This document shows positions 37,331 to 50,600 of a stretch of DNA of 64,000 nt, in pieces; the first letter of the stretch is position 1; each line of letters starts with the position of its first letter. Below the pieces are notes generated by a model. That model searched no databases. It was given only the letters and a program-made list of their open reading frames with translations, and was not told the DNA's origin. The translations under genes were made by a program, and so were the position numbers. Source of the stretch: Loxodes magnus (Eukaryota > Ciliophora > Karyorelictea > Loxodida > Loxodidae); NCBI GenBank assembly GCA_946699065.1, contig CAMPDV010001477.1, forward strand, positions 45,304-109,303, written 5' to 3'.

Positions 37331-40300
37331 TTTTTTTCTTTGCCAGAATAATTTTATATTTAAGAGTTGCTTATAAAAATTCTAAAATAATCATTCTAAA
37401 ATGTGAGAAAAGAGAAAATACTTTCATTGAATTTCTTCATAAAATTTGCCCAGCCACTAATTTATTTTTATAAATATTGTGCTAATAAAATAATTCGCAA
37501 TTGGTTATTATTAAATTAGCATCGATAAAATTAAATAATCATATGGCTAAAAAAAGTGAAAGTCAAAATCTTAGTTTTAGGCTCATGCTTTAGCTGAAAT
37601 TTATTCAGATATTTTCGCTTCTAAAAGTTGTTTAATCACTCATTTTAAAATTAAGCTTTTAAATCAAGATATTATGCTTTAATTTTAAAGAAAAAGTCAA
37701 GCCGAAATGTTTACTTACAAAAAGCAGTTTCTCAATAACATATATGACAGTAAATTCCATTAAAAGCTAGAAGTTGTAAATGTTTTATTTTAGGGGTAAC
37801 AATGGCATAATTTTGGACAACTCATAGTTTATTAAAATTTTTTAAAATAAGTTTATGTACTAATTCAAAACTACTGAAAAATTATAAAAAATATAAGAGA
37901 GTTTAAATCTTTCAATTCCTCATTCTATCTGTGTTTTAAGAATAATAAAGGGACTATAAGATATATTAAAGGGATTAATTTTTATTCGAATTATCATTAT
38001 CATTATAATCCTACTAGTATCATTTTGCTAAAATTTTAAGAAATATCAGTAAAATTTTATTCTAAAATTGCTATTCTTAATTTTCAAAATCTTAAGAATG
38101 GTCATTTTTAAAAATATGTCTTAAAATACTCTTATATATCACTTAAACAAAAAAATAATACAAAAAGGCTCAAAAAAATAAAAAAGTAAAAACTATTTTC
38201 CAATTGCAATTCATATTCTTTTACTTAAAAAATAGAACTATTACCATAAAAAATAGTCAATGATTTAAAAAAAATTTATGGAAAATCAAAAAATCAAGTA
38301 AACTAAAAAAAGTAAAAAACATACCTACGAATTCAAAAAAATTTTATAAAATTAAAAAATTAAAAATTTAAGAAAATGTATTCATGAAGGTAATCTTTCA
38401 AATTATGACTTCACTTTTTATTTGAACTGCAGAAAGATATTCGAGTAAATAATAAAATCAATAAACTAGTAAAAACAAATAGAAGAACAGATAAGTTTAT
38501 CCAATAGTTTGGAAGTTTCTTACTAAATTTTAAATTGAATAAGAAAAAAAATTCTTAATAGAGAAAATGATAGAAATAAAGATATTTATAAAATATAGTT
38601 ATAATATAAGTTAAATAAGCAATAACTTAAGCTTATCTTTTCTGACTATTCTTTTTTATTTTATAAAAATCTCCCTAAAAACAAATAGATAAAGTCTATT
38701 TATAAAGTAGAAGAACTTCAAAGTTTAAATTTCAACTTATCTAGATATAATTAAAAAAGAATAGACTAAACTAAATATCTGTTGAAATTAATTTAAAAAA
38801 ATAAATAATAATAGTATTCATTTAATTGTTTTAAGATTAAAAAAACGAATATTTTTATACTCAGCAAAATATTTTTTTTATAATATAAATAAAGTTTTTA
38901 AATAAAAGAAATTAAATTTCTGATATGATAAAATAATATAAAATTTTATATATATATATATATATATAAAAGTTTTCATCATTAATAGCTATTTCATTAA
39001 AGGATTAGAAAAATTTAATTTTTAGAAAATTGAAAATTTTTATTAGTTTCTATTTTTTAGGATACCGTAGGTGTTTGTATACTTTTCTGACTGATCAGCC
39101 TTCATTAAAATAGAAATTTTATCTTCTCTTTATATATAAAATTTAAATAAAATTATAAATGACTTTTTGAAAGTAATTTTTGAATAATTAATTTCAAAAA
39201 AATTGCAAAAAATAAAATAGAATTATAACATACATTTTAATATCTCAATCCCTTTTAGCTTGAATAATCTTTAAGATATTAGTTTTATTGTATCATGTTA
39301 AATATATTTAGTTTTAAATACTCTTTTTTTCTAATCTGATTAAATATTTTTGATGCTAAATTTCATATTCTAGGTTGAGAATAGTTATAACATTTTCTAA
39401 ATTTTGTAAAGATTAAATAAGAAATTATTATATATTTAGAAGGATATTATGATTTATTTATCCAATAAGTATTAAAAATATTTTTCTTATAGTTATCCAA
39501 TATAGGTAATATAATTGAAAGCTAAGGAATTTTAATATTAACTGAAAGTCTATATTTTAGAAAAAATAATAGCTTTTAAATAACTAATAGATTAGTTTTA
39601 TGTAACTAGTCATTTTCAGGTATAAAATATTGTTTAATTAATTTTGAATAAAAATGCAAGAAGAAAATAAATTAATACAAAAGTTATTAATAAGTAAAAT
39701 TTGAAAAGATCAGATATATAAATATCTTAAAAATGTTATTATTTGCTACTAAACTAAAATGGCACTAAAATAAAAGTTTGATAATAAGATATATAGAATC
39801 AAAAAAATTAATTTAGAATCTACAAATAATTTTATAAATTTTATGATACCTTTTTTTTCAATATATTTACTATTAGAAAATTTGAAAAATTTAAAAGAGT
39901 TTTCCAAATATTAAAAACTAATTTTACACAATTAAGGGAGTAAAAAATGACTATAAAAACTAATAAGTCTTTTATAATAATATTTAATAAAACTTTGATA
40001 ATAATTTATTAAAAATTAGAACTATTCGAATAGGTAAATTAAGAAATATATAAAAGATTCAATTTTTTTAAGTGATATATTTTAATAAAAAATTTAGATA
40101 AAAGAGATCATGTTTAAAATAACTAATTATTATATATCTATATAAATATAGGTTTAATCTTTTAAGGCAAAAAATTATGTAATAAAAAAATAAATGAATT
40201 TATATTTATTTAAGAAATAATTAACTATTTTAAAAAAAGAAAATGAATAAAATAATGCTAATTAGACAATTTATTATAATTTTTATCTGACAAAGTAAAA

Positions 40301-40609
40301 ATTCTTTTATCCCATTTTATATCTCCTTAGAAATATAAATTTAGTTTTCTTATCGTAAAAATTAAATTTAGAAAAAAGTTGAGAATATATTACAACTCAA
40401 AAAATCTAAAAATCTTAATTTAAATATCTAAGAATTAGAAATAACTAAAAATTAGAAATATAATAAAAGAAATAAGCTATTTCATAATTTATTTTGTTAG
40501 TATTTTTATTTTAATTTTCATATAAATTATTTTATAAATTTAACCATTAGTTTTATTGTTTTAATCGATCATTGTTTTAAGTATCTTCTTTTATAAATTT
40601 AAAATAATG
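37331..40609. other. AT-rich region without recognised genes
   Basis: AT-rich DNA. A (TA)n run lies at 38948-38968. A short plus-strand coiled-coil-like stretch near 38425-38560 (ELQKDIRVNNKINKLVKT) is too short to assign. Nothing else seen. Confidence 0.45.
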
Positions 40610-41010
40610 AAGGAAGTCTTAAGCAAGATTTCTTGAAACTCTCAAAAACTAATAGTTTCTTAGGATCTTAAGGATTAAGGAAAAGCTAGCAAAAAGGTCA
40701 CACATCAAGTTTTTGTTTTGTTATCCGAAGAAAATTTTAGGAAATAGGTTAAGAATTTCTTGCAGCAAGAAGTATCGAAACTCATTTACTGTATTTTATA
40801 TAATCTATGAATTTTTGAAGATTTAATAAACCCTAGAAGAAGATAAAAGGACTGAAAAAGGACAATAAGGTATTAATAGAGAACCCAAAAATGTAAGAAG
40901 AAATAGAATTAGAATTATGTCTCGGAAGAGAGACTTAAAGTCTTCTGAAACATTTAATAGGATTATATTTATCGATTAGTAATAACAGCAGGAAAAAGAA
41001 ACAATTTAAA
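40610..41010 (+). mobile_element. Gag-like coiled-coil relic, 5' part only
   Basis: Plus-strand remnant with FLQQEVSKLI and IKGLKKDNKVLIENPKMQEE, which lines up with the coiled coil of the 18.6 kb copy (VKRLKKDNDMLMAKL). No knuckle follows; the next family member starts about 170 bp downstream. Broken, several breaks. Confidence 0.4.
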
Positions 41011-41179
41011 AAAAAGATATAATTGAAGTAAATTAGGAAAACTACATTCATTAATAGATTAGTAGTAAATAGATTTGAAATTCATCAAGAATGCAAAATT
41101 AATTAGTTCTATCTATCTTAAATATAATTATCGATAGTAAATTTACGCATTTAATTTGATTTATTTTCATTATATAAAG

Positions 41180-41938
41180 TAGCTTGATTAGGACATTCAA
41201 CCCCTACATGGACCTCGGAGATCTCAATAAAGAACAAATCTTAGGAATGACGAAGGAGGAAATGGCTAAGCTTATCTTAGCATTAATAGGAAAAAATAAA
41301 AGATCTGGAAAAACAGATTGAAGAACTAGTTTAAGAACAGCAAGAGCATTTAGAAGATGAGGAAACCCATGCTCCTAGAAACTTAAACCAGGATGCAATG
41401 AATATCAGAATTGAAGAATTCGATAGGCAGCTGGAACAATTATACGAATCGAATGAAAATATTCATATCAAATTGGAAAAATTAGAGACAAGTGTAAAAT
41501 AATAGGCTATGCAATATATCCCAATGGAGATCGAATAAGAGAATAATAAGCCAATTGAACAAACTAAAGAGAAATATTTTAGGAAAAAATGTTACATCTG
41601 CAGGAGAACAGACACCCTATGGAGACGATGCTGGAAGAGAAAGAAGATTTAATAGAAAATATGGAATGACCTAACCTAATTTTACCCAACCAGGAATGGA
41701 GAAATTTATAAGAAGAAAGCAAGCTATATGAAGAGACAACCATTCCAAAAACTTGACAGTGAAGGGAGGAGAAGACCACCTAGAGATCAAGTTCCTATTG
41801 GTTGGATAGGGAAGTAGGAAGCTCTTAAGTAGACGATCCTTCTTTAACACTTTAATTTAATATAATATAAAGTAGCTTAACTGAATCAAAAAATTAAATT
41901 AAAAAAGTGTCAAATATTTAGTTTTTTTATTTGATCAT
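41180..41938 (+). mobile_element. Gag-like zinc-knuckle relic
   Basis: Begins MDLGDLNKEQILGMTKEEMA. A coiled coil follows (DRQLEQLYESNENIHIKLEK), then the acidic motif YIPMEIEQENN and a knuckle-like KCYICRRTDTLWRRC at 41588-41632. The YPTRNGEIYKKKASYMKRQP block and a basic tail come last. From about 41310 to its end this copy is open in one frame, the longest in the family, and it is GC-richer than its flanks. Few breaks; comparatively young. Confidence 0.6.
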
Positions 41939-42278
41939 ATTATTTTTTATTGTTTTACTTTATCAATATATTCTAGATTTTTATCTAAATTTATCTTATT
42001 TCTTACTATTTAAAATAATCATTTTTTAATATTCTCCTATCATAAATAATAGAAAGCTAGATGATTTTTATCATAACTCTAAACATAAATCAATTAGATA
42101 AATAACTTTAAATACATCAATGTTTAGAAAAGTATTATATTAAAAATTAGTCTTTGGTTGGGAATATCTAAAATTAATTTCAGATACTATAAGATATAAA
42201 ACATTATAAAATAAAAAGGAAATAACTATAAGATATAAAAACCTATAATCTTCTGAAGAAAAATGCAATTATTTAAAA
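41939..42278. other. AT-rich spacer
   Basis: Spacer; nothing recognised. Confidence 0.5.
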
Positions 42279-42782
42279 ATGATACAATTCAACTAAGGAA
42301 TAATATAAGTACTAATCAATCATTTGAATAATAGCAATTTAAACGATATCGCTAAAGGCGATATATATGTTATAAACTCAGATTAGAAAAAATGTTTAAA
42401 TAATAATATTAAATTCATATGAAAATAATTTGATTAAATGGACTTTGTGAACAGTTTTTATTAATATAAGAACATTAATATTAGAAAGCAAAGGAAGATA
42501 ATAAAGCACAAATTATTATAAAAATAGGTTAAATAATATATATTCTAACAGATAAAAATTAAAAATTGTATTTATTTCTTAATTAAATTGGTTGCTGACT
42601 ACAAATCTAATTAATATTTTTACCTTAAAATTCAAGCAATTTTTGATATTAGAAAAAAATCTCCTACTAAATTAAAGAGCAAAAGAATTATATAGATTGA
42701 TTTACTTCTCTAAAATAAATTAAAAATTACAAAAAGCATAAAATAATTAAAATTACAAAAAAAAGAAAAAATTTAAAATTGA
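42279..42782 (+). pseudogene. Unrecognised coding-like frame
   Basis: ATG 42279 opens MIQFNQGIIQVLINHLNN, then IAKGDIYVINSDQKKC. After one TGA at 42420 the same frame stays open for 120 codons to TGA 42780-42782 (for example CIYFLIKLVADYKSNQYFYL). Protein-like sequence also precedes the ATG. The family is not recognised. The second half is Lys/Ile-rich and could be chance in such AT-rich DNA. Confidence 0.3.
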
Positions 42783-43434
42783 TTAAAATAAATTTTATTA
42801 TATCAAGCTATTAAATGGTAACAGTTTAGAAAAATTAATTTATTAAAAATGTATATAGATATATGATAATAAAAAAGTTTAAATTCATTAAAACATGATT
42901 ATGTCTACTGTTTAGTATAATAATATCATGCCAATAAATAAGAACCTATATAAAAAAATAAAACAATTATTTTCTTGTTAAATAGTAAAATATCTTTTTA
43001 AAATTTTATTGCTCATTAACTAATATTTCTTCATCTTATAATACTAATTTAGATTGAATTTTTATATTAAAATACTGAAAAAAAAATAATTTAAATAAGT
43101 TTACTTTAAAATTAAAATTAAAAGGATATTGAATAATTAAGTTATTATGTATATCTTTCTTTAAGAATTTAGTGAGTTTTTTGAAAAAAAGTTTAGATTT
43201 GTATATTTTTATTTTACGTCTCAAATTTTTAGTAATTTTTTAAATTTAATAAATGTTATTTCTTAATAGAATAAAAATGATGATTAAGTAAATATAATAA
43301 TTAAATAGGAAAATAAATTTTATAATAAGAAATAAAATTAAAGAAGATATACTAAAAGGAAAAATTTGCAAGAATTGAAAAAATTATTAAATATAATAAT
43401 AATATAATTTTACTTAAAGGATTAAAAAGGATTT
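42783..43434. other. AT-rich spacer
   Basis: Low-complexity AT-rich DNA; no feature supported. Confidence 0.5.
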
Positions 43435-44120
43435 TGCTTGCCCCAGAATTTTCAACCTGTTTGAAATGGTCCAGGTTTTTTGAAGTGTTTGGTTTCTTCA
43501 GTCTTTTTTGTAAGGAAGATTATCCAGAAGCTTATTATTCGTATGAGATTCCTTAAGATTTTTTATATACTCTATAATTTGTTAGGTAGATTCTTGTTAT
43601 TTCTTTTAATGCTTTTGCTTCCTCCTATTTTTGTAGTTTTTTTAATTATTAACCTTTTTTAATTAAATGTCAATTTGATTGACAATATCAGCATTTATTC
43701 CTGCTCATTGTTCTTTGTGTTTTTTCCTAATTGCTTTTCAATATTTTCTATTCTTTTAATGAGGATACCGTAATATTTATAAATCTCTTATTAATCTTGA
43801 TATTAAGGAGCTAATACGTGTGATAATTAATTTTAATTAGCTTCTATTTCTATTTTTACACATTAAGATGGTAAAGTTAAGTCTGAGATCAGATTTATTC
43901 TCGTGTAATATATCTTTTTTACCGATAAATATTTAAGTTAACTAATTTCAATGTTTAGTTGATCTTAATTGGTTAAAATTTCTCTTAACTAGTTCGAAAG
44001 ATTAAAGATTGCTCCTTCTTGCTTAACTATGATTATTTAAGTTTTAATTTTTCTTTTTTCTAGATTAGCAGGTTCGGGATTTGCTATGCACTAGCCTTAA
44101 AAAGGAAATGAAGAGCTTGA
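43435..44120 (-). mobile_element. Gag-like zinc-knuckle relic
   Basis: Minus-strand member. A degenerate knuckle with the CxxC and HL elements in place lies at about 43670-43712, followed by ITRIYLTNYRVYKKSQGIS, the counterpart of RIYxNxDGxxYRKK. A Lys/Asn-rich C terminus follows. The coiled-coil part upstream is weak. Broken, several breaks. Confidence 0.45.
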
Positions 44121-44329
44121 TTATTCATAGACTACAGTTTTTATTTTTAGATCTTAAGAGTTTTTCTTCTATTCTTCTTTATTTCTGCTTTGATAAGATG
44201 CTATCTAATATTAAATTAAATTTTTTTAATTTTTATTACTAAATTATAAAATATAATCCTGTTAAGATTCTAAGTTTAAGATTTAAGTATAATAAGCTAG
44301 TTAAGAATGAAAATAAATAACTAGCTAGT

Positions 44330-44868
44330 ATTGTAATTTTATAAATAAGGTATTAAATATATTAGTAGTAATTAAAATAATTAGTTAAATAGCTATTTTT
44401 CATTAATAGGATAAAAACAAAATATCTTAGGAAAAGTTAATTTAATCTTTATGTATATTTAATAACTTTGAAAAAATTAAACAGAGGAATTAACCTTCAG
44501 TCAGTCTTGTGCTCTTTTTGGGCGAGTAATTAGTATTGATTAAGAACGAAGACAAGGTTTCACTAATAAAAAACTTTATTTATCTATAGGAACAAACGAC
44601 AGATAATTAAGCTATTTTCTTTACTTAATAAGAAGATAAGATTTGGAACACTGTAAATGATACTATCTAATAATTAACCTCTAAGTATTTTAAAAAAAAT
44701 AATCCCCAAAAATTAAACATCCTATTTACGGAATCAAAATAAATTGGAAGAGAGGTTTAATAATATATTTCATAATAATGTCTTAGGTTAAATGGAAAAA
44801 CTAGTAACTATATTCATAAAAAATATCTTAAGATAAATTATGACTCCAAAAAAATTAATTAAAAGTGA
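44330..44868 (+). CDS. Unrecognised Gln/Lys-rich protein, C-terminal part
   Basis: A plus-strand frame without TGA to its stop at 44866-44868. From 44548 it is strongly protein-like: NEDKVSLIKNFIYLQEQTTD, then NQAIFFTQQEDKIWNTVNDT, then NILFTESKQIGREVQQYISQ. Upstream it stays open (for example QPSVSLVLFLGEQLVLIKN) with no ATG found, so a 5' exon or a lost start is likely; the start given is nominal. The mix of aromatic and basic residues would suit a small helical nucleic-acid-binding domain, but no family motif was found. Confidence 0.4.
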
Positions 44869-45279
44869 GAATTTTATTAAATGAAATTTTAATAGTAATA
44901 ACAATATTTATTTATAAATAAAATTATAGCATTCGTTGTGATTATAAGCAAATGCAAATACAAAAAAATACACTGAGAGAAGCATTATTAATACTATGTA
45001 TATATTTTTGATAAATTAATCTTAAAAATTTTATTATAATTTTAAATAAAAGTTAGTAAATACATAATATTAAATGTATAATTTATTTTTAAAATCTTTA
45101 AATCTTATTTAAAGTGTAAAGATAAAAAAGAAATAACAAATAAAAATAAAATATGTACTAATAAATTTTCTAATTGTAATAAAAATTACAAAATTTTACA
45201 CTTTAAGAACATATTGCATTTAAAAAGGTAAGAATGATTATATTAAAAAAGAGGTAAAATAAATCGCTTATTTCATATT
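44869..45279. other. AT-rich spacer
   Basis: No feature seen. Confidence 0.5.
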
Positions 45280-45730
45280 AGAAATCATTCATAAATATCA
45301 TTTCATTAGGTAAGAATATATTTCTATTTTTATTTATAGTTCTTGATCTTTAAATTTCCCTTTTATTAGTCACAGAAAATTAATGAATTGAATTAAAAAA
45401 ATTATATAATTCCAAAATTATCTTTCAAGAATCATTAATATATTTGAAGGATTAATTTCCTAATCATTTATATAAATTCTTCTGGAGAAATTGAATCATA
45501 CAATTTAAATATTGCATTTGGTTGAGAAATTAAATATAAATAATTAATCTTTTTTAACAAATTTTTAATTTTAGGTTTATTTATTGAAACATTCGATTCG
45601 AAAAATATTTTTCCAAATTAAGCATCTTTTTAGTTATGAAATGAAAAATGCTTAATATTTTTTCCTCTCTTCATCATCTAATTTCAAACCTGAAATTTTA
45701 ATTTTATCGATAAAAATTTAAGAGTTAATT
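45280..45730 (-). pseudogene. Unrecognised decayed coding stretch
   Basis: Minus-strand frame: KIKISGLKLDDEERKKYQAF, then SQLKRCLIWKNIFRIECFNK, then RIYINDQEINPSNILMILE, with in-frame TGA between blocks. Composition is protein-like and the frame is consistent over about 130 codons. No family recognised. Confidence 0.3.
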
Positions 45731-46119
45731 TATTAAGATGGCGGATAATTTTGAGATATTGATAAACTATATATTTATTTAAGGATTTTAATTTAATTTT
45801 TGAAAAAATTTAGTGGATAAAAGCTAATTATAAGTTACTATTAAAATAATTTTAGTTTTATTAAGTATTTTTTAAATTTACAATATTATGCTTTCATTTT
45901 TTTTAAGAAAGCTAAGCTAACAATATTCTAAAAAAACTATTTAGGACTGAAAGAACTTCTGAATGTGATGGAGGTGGCGCTTTCAGTAAAGATAAACCTT
46001 TGTAATAGTTTATCTTTAAAAAACTCTAATGAAGGGTATAATTGAAAAAAAAATTATTAAATGAAAAAGATAAAATCTAGGTCATATTTTAACATAAAAA
46101 TAACGAATTACTCTAAATC

Positions 46120-46542
46120 ATGGTACCAAAAGATCAAAGAATGAGAATATACGAGAATATTTAACAAGACCTATCGGATATAGCTGCTATAGCTTATTTT
46201 AACCGTTACATGAAATACATAGTAAGAGATGGATAGAATGCTGCGGAATAAATAGCAATTAAAATATTTAAGGACCTATTATGGTAAGAATATGGTCAAG
46301 GAATCGTCATATTTACAGCTAAATCAAATAGTATAATGTTCGTAGTATTTAACAGCTCTGAAAAATATATATTAAATTTGTATGGAATATTAATGAAACT
46401 ATAATCCTAAAATATTTAAAGGCAAACAATATGTATAAAAAGAACATACTAATATAAAATCAAAAATGATGAATTATTATCTTTGAAGTAATCATTTAAT
46501 CATTAATCATTAAAATAACTGCTCGCCTTCTTGCTTAATTGA
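46120..46542 (+). CDS. LC8-like dynein light chain family protein
   Basis: A complete 140-residue frame, ATG 46120 to TGA 46540-46542, without internal TGA. Residues 14-105 follow the LC8 pattern. A first helix is IQQDLSDIAAIAYFNRY; a second is AAEQIAIKIFKDLLWQEYG, the counterpart of KDIAxxIKxxFDxxYxxxW. Strands VIFTAKSNSIMFVVFNSSEK and YILNLYGILMKL then match the [21 protein letters not shown] region. LC8 chains are dimeric hubs of dynein and other complexes; ciliates carry several diverged copies. Differences: an insert between the helices, loss of the canonical Trp-His before strand 1, and a 35-residue C-terminal extension. The last 83 bp overlap the 3' end of the opposite-strand gag-like relic (46460-47330). 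The start is the first ATG; no other fits. Confidence 0.55.
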
Positions 46543-47330
46543 ATTCTTAAATGTATAAAACCTCCGTTCCTGCATGTTCTGTCCTTGTATTGCACTTTTT
46601 CCTTGACTTCTCTCTTTTATATAATCCGAGTTGAGAATTTTTTTTCTAGATTTTCCCATTTCCCGATGGGAAGAAGAATTCCGTCACTCGTTACTTCAGT
46701 TGCTATTAATTAACATTTCTCCAGATATTCATTCTTATTTTTTTCTATCGGGAACGTTTCCGTCATAAATGTCAACTGCTGTTGCAAATGTAGCATCTTT
46801 TTCTTGCTCTCGGAAATGTCTTTTCTTGTTTCTCTATTTCCATTGGAGTTCCTTATGAAGTCTTCTACAAGTCTTCTATTAATTTGAGTCTTGAATCTAA
46901 TTTTACTCAGTTTTTCTCGTCTTGCTCTTGCATTATTTAAATATCATCCTCTAAACTTGCAAATTGCTCATAAACTCCAACTTTAGCTCTTCGGTCTTCC
47001 ATATGGACTTCATCATCATCTTCATCATCTACTTTATCCCATTTTCTATTATTACATTATGCATATGCAGCATTCATCATTTTCATATTGATATTCGAAA
47101 TTTTTGTTAAAAAATTCTTATATTGATACTCCTTATATTTTCACTCCTTTCAGCTATATTTTTCATCTCGGAATATTTATAGGTAGTACACTATTATTTT
47201 TATGATTTATCAAATCCTGACTTACTATAAGCATATCTTCCTTCTGGGAGTTTAATTCCTCTTCGATTTTTTTATGTTTCTAATAAGTTGATAAATCAGC
47301 TTCTTGAAGCCACCCATTTTATATTATATC
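46460..47330 (-). mobile_element. Gag-like zinc-knuckle relic
   Basis: Minus-strand member. Coiled coil EADLSTYQKHKKIEEEL near 47290, then DRRAKVGVYEQFASLEDD. The acidic motif TPMEIEKQEK, a knuckle KRCYICNSS...HL at about 46750-46800, and EFFFPSGNGKIQKKNSQLG follow. Its 3' end overlaps the LC8-like gene on the other strand. Close relative of the next minus-strand copy at 49.3-50.6 kb. Broken, several breaks. Confidence 0.55.
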
Positions 47331-49289
47331 ACAAAAATTTTAATATTTATCTTAACTATATTCAATTTATTTTTAAATTATATTCTTCATTTTTTATCAT
47401 AATTTTCTTTTATTTTTATATTTTTTTTCAAGTATATGATAAATATAATTAATCAATCTTTTTAAGAAGGTTAATAATTAAATTTAGATTTTATATTTTA
47501 TGCTTTTTATAAACCATTATTATCTTAAAATGTACTGAAGTTTCCGCATTTTATATTTGTTATTTAAGTTTATAATTTTTTATATAGAAACTATGTTAAA
47601 ATTTTTTTATTTTTTTACAAATTGAATAATATTATTAAAAATTTACTTTCTTTATAATAATTTTTACATTTTTCTGTATAGTATCATTTCTAAATTTTAT
47701 TTTTTTATTCTAAAAACCATTTCAAAATTTGAATATTTAAATTAAATGAAAAAATTATTTTTATTAAAACATTAAAAATAAATTAAATTTTGATTTTTTT
47801 TCTTTTTAGAAAATTACAATAAGTATTAAGATTATATATTGGAATAAAATTTGTAAACTTTTTAAGAAAAAAATGTAAATAGTAAGTATAATTTACCGGA
47901 TAGTCAAATTAATTTTGATTTCAAATTCAATGATTAGTTTTTCAATCATATTACCATTGAATTAAAGAAATGTTTTTAAATATAGTTTACAAAATTTTAT
48001 AAAATTGATAGATTTTTTATGCAAAATAAAAATTAATTTTAAAGTTTTATGTTCCCATCACATTTTCTACCTAATACGTTTTATATTTTGAATTCGTTTA
48101 TATTTTTCAAATTAAAATTTTAAATATTTTAATTGGTAAAAATAAACAAATTAAATTTTTATAGAAGCCTCTTATCAAAAAACTTAACAGAAAAATGAAA
48201 ATATTAAAGGTATATAATTAAAATAATTATAACTACAAAAAATAAAATAGTAATACATTAAATTATAAAAGAAAAGCTTTAAATGAAACATAGAATAAAT
48301 TAGTTAGTTTTGGTTTTTTATCAAAAAGATAAAAAATAAATAAAAATTTGCAAAAAAAATCATAGAAAACATAATTGTAAAATTAATATGGTATAAAAAC
48401 TTAAAAACTTAAATAAAAAATATTTATAATATTTGTATTATAACTTTTCGAAAGAGACAAAATTCAAAAATAGACAAAATTAATTATAAATATTATGAAG
48501 ATATTTAAAAAATAATAAACTATATAAAAATCTTATTCTTATAAAGTATCAAATTTAAATTATAAATTTTGAAAGATTTGTTTCTTTTATTTTAAAATTA
48601 AAATATTGTTAAAAAAATTTCATAACTAAGTTTATGACAATTTTTTTTTATTGCATAAAATGAATATCAATAAGTATTCATTAAATTGGTTATTTCTTCC
48701 TTCAATGTCGCGAAATTTTTTTTTATAACAGTTTCATCTCTAATCATTCAATCTTTAATATTTTTATTATGAAGATATAATTTTCATAATTAGTGTCATT
48801 ATTATACTTAAAAATATAATCTTTGTTTCTTCTTTTAATATAATTCATTATTTTACATTTTTAAATCTTACTAGAAAAAAAGTTTATTTCTGTTCTAATT
48901 ATAAAAATTAATAATTTTAGATACTGCTTAAAAGACTAATTTAACTCTAAACAAATAAGAAATTAACTTGTAAAAAAATATAAACCATAATTTTAAACAT
49001 TTCTTATATCTAATCTTAAATATATAAGCTTTTGAAATTATAAACTTTTATTTAAATATATTTCTAATATTTGATACTTTAGAAGTTATTTAAAAAAAAT
49101 TTTGATTGTTTATTTTATTTCATAAAAGAAAATATTAAAAAATCAGATCATAATATTAAATTCTCTTCGAGATATTTTTTTTACATTAATAATGACTTTT
49201 ATACTTATTAGATTTTTTAATATTTTGCTATTTAAAATGGATTAAATATAAAATGTCATAAAATCGGATTTTGAATTATAAATAATTAT
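47331..49289. other. AT-rich region without recognised genes
   Basis: Low-complexity AT-rich DNA. No coding or repeat feature supported. Confidence 0.5.
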
Positions 49290-50600
49290 AGTTCGCTCTT
49301 CAGCTTAAAAGTAAAGTTGCTTTTTTTATAATCAGATATTTTCCTTAATTCTCCCTGTCTTGCATTTAATCTAAAATCTATCTTTTTCCAAATTTTTAGT
49401 TCATGATGGTAAAATTCAGTTGCACTTTCTTTCAATTACTTGAAGTTAATATTTCGTCAGATTTTATTTGTTTTTTCTTTTTTGTTCTTTGATATTCCCT
49501 TCACAAATATCACATATTGTTGCAAATGTAGCATATTTTTCTTGTTCTATGTAATTTTCTTTTTATCTTTTATTTCTATGGAGATTCTTTTGAAATCTTC
49601 TGCAAATTTTCTTTAATTTTTAAAATCTTATCGAATAAAAATAATTTATTTTGTTATATATTTTGATTATAATTTTCTTTGTTCTTTTTGAACTTTTAAA
49701 CTCTTTTTATTATTTTTTTAATATTTGTTAACTATTACATAACATGATCAAAGCAATTGCATTTTTTAGCATTTGAATTAATTTTTCAATTCTCTTTTTT
49801 GCATATTCTGTAAAGAAAGTTAATCAAACTTTTTTACTAATTCAATACTACAATCACTTCATTCATTGATTTCGATATATTTTACTACTTTTTAAAAACG
49901 ATTTTATTTTCTAAAATTATTAAATTTCCTTATCTTAAATTGCTTAAATTTTATCAAAATTTATAAAAAAATGTCTTATTATGAAACTCTTTTTGCTATA
50001 TCATTACTAATCGCTATTATTAAAATGGCATACTGACACTATCATTAGTTGATTAATTATTAACTTATGTGATATATTTAATAAAGTTTATTTTAAGCTA
50101 CAACTTTAGATAGTTTTTTTATGTTTTTTTTTAAAGTCAATTTTCAATACATATTTAGCTATTCTTCTTGAATGTTTTGAAAAACTTAAAAATCATCTTG
50201 TTTTTCTATATTATTTCTTTAAATAAAAGTGGAATTAAGCTAAAGCTTCTCATCTGTTTCAGATTTTTTTAAAATCTCTATATTCGATGATTCATTAAAT
50301 TATGATTCTTTACCATTTCAAGGATTTTTTTATGTACCTTATTTTTAAATTTCAATCTACCAAAATAATTTTAATTGAACTCTTTTATGAGAATTAATTT
50401 GTTTAGTTAATTCTTGTGAATCTTGAAGACTTGCATTTTCATGCATTTATTTTTTGTAACAACGATTTTTTATTTTGGTTTAATTGCTTAAAAAACCCTA
50501 TAATAAGCCAGTTTTCAATGAAAGAGACTAATTTACTTCAAAAATATTTTTTCTTTGATTCTATTATTTTTCGATTTTTTTCAGTTATGAGATTGAATAG
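49290..50600 (-). mobile_element. Gag-like zinc-knuckle relic
   Basis: Minus-strand coiled-coil region (NIEILKKSETDEKLQLNSTF, then KQDDFQVFQNIQEEQLNMY), then a knuckle start CYICNN at about 49500-49545 and a C terminus KIDFRLNARQGELRKISDY. The end is similar to that of the 46.5 kb copy. Broken, many breaks; older than that copy. Confidence 0.45.

Noticed and set aside
38948-38968. (TA)n run
   Set aside because: Ordinary dinucleotide repeat in AT-rich DNA.
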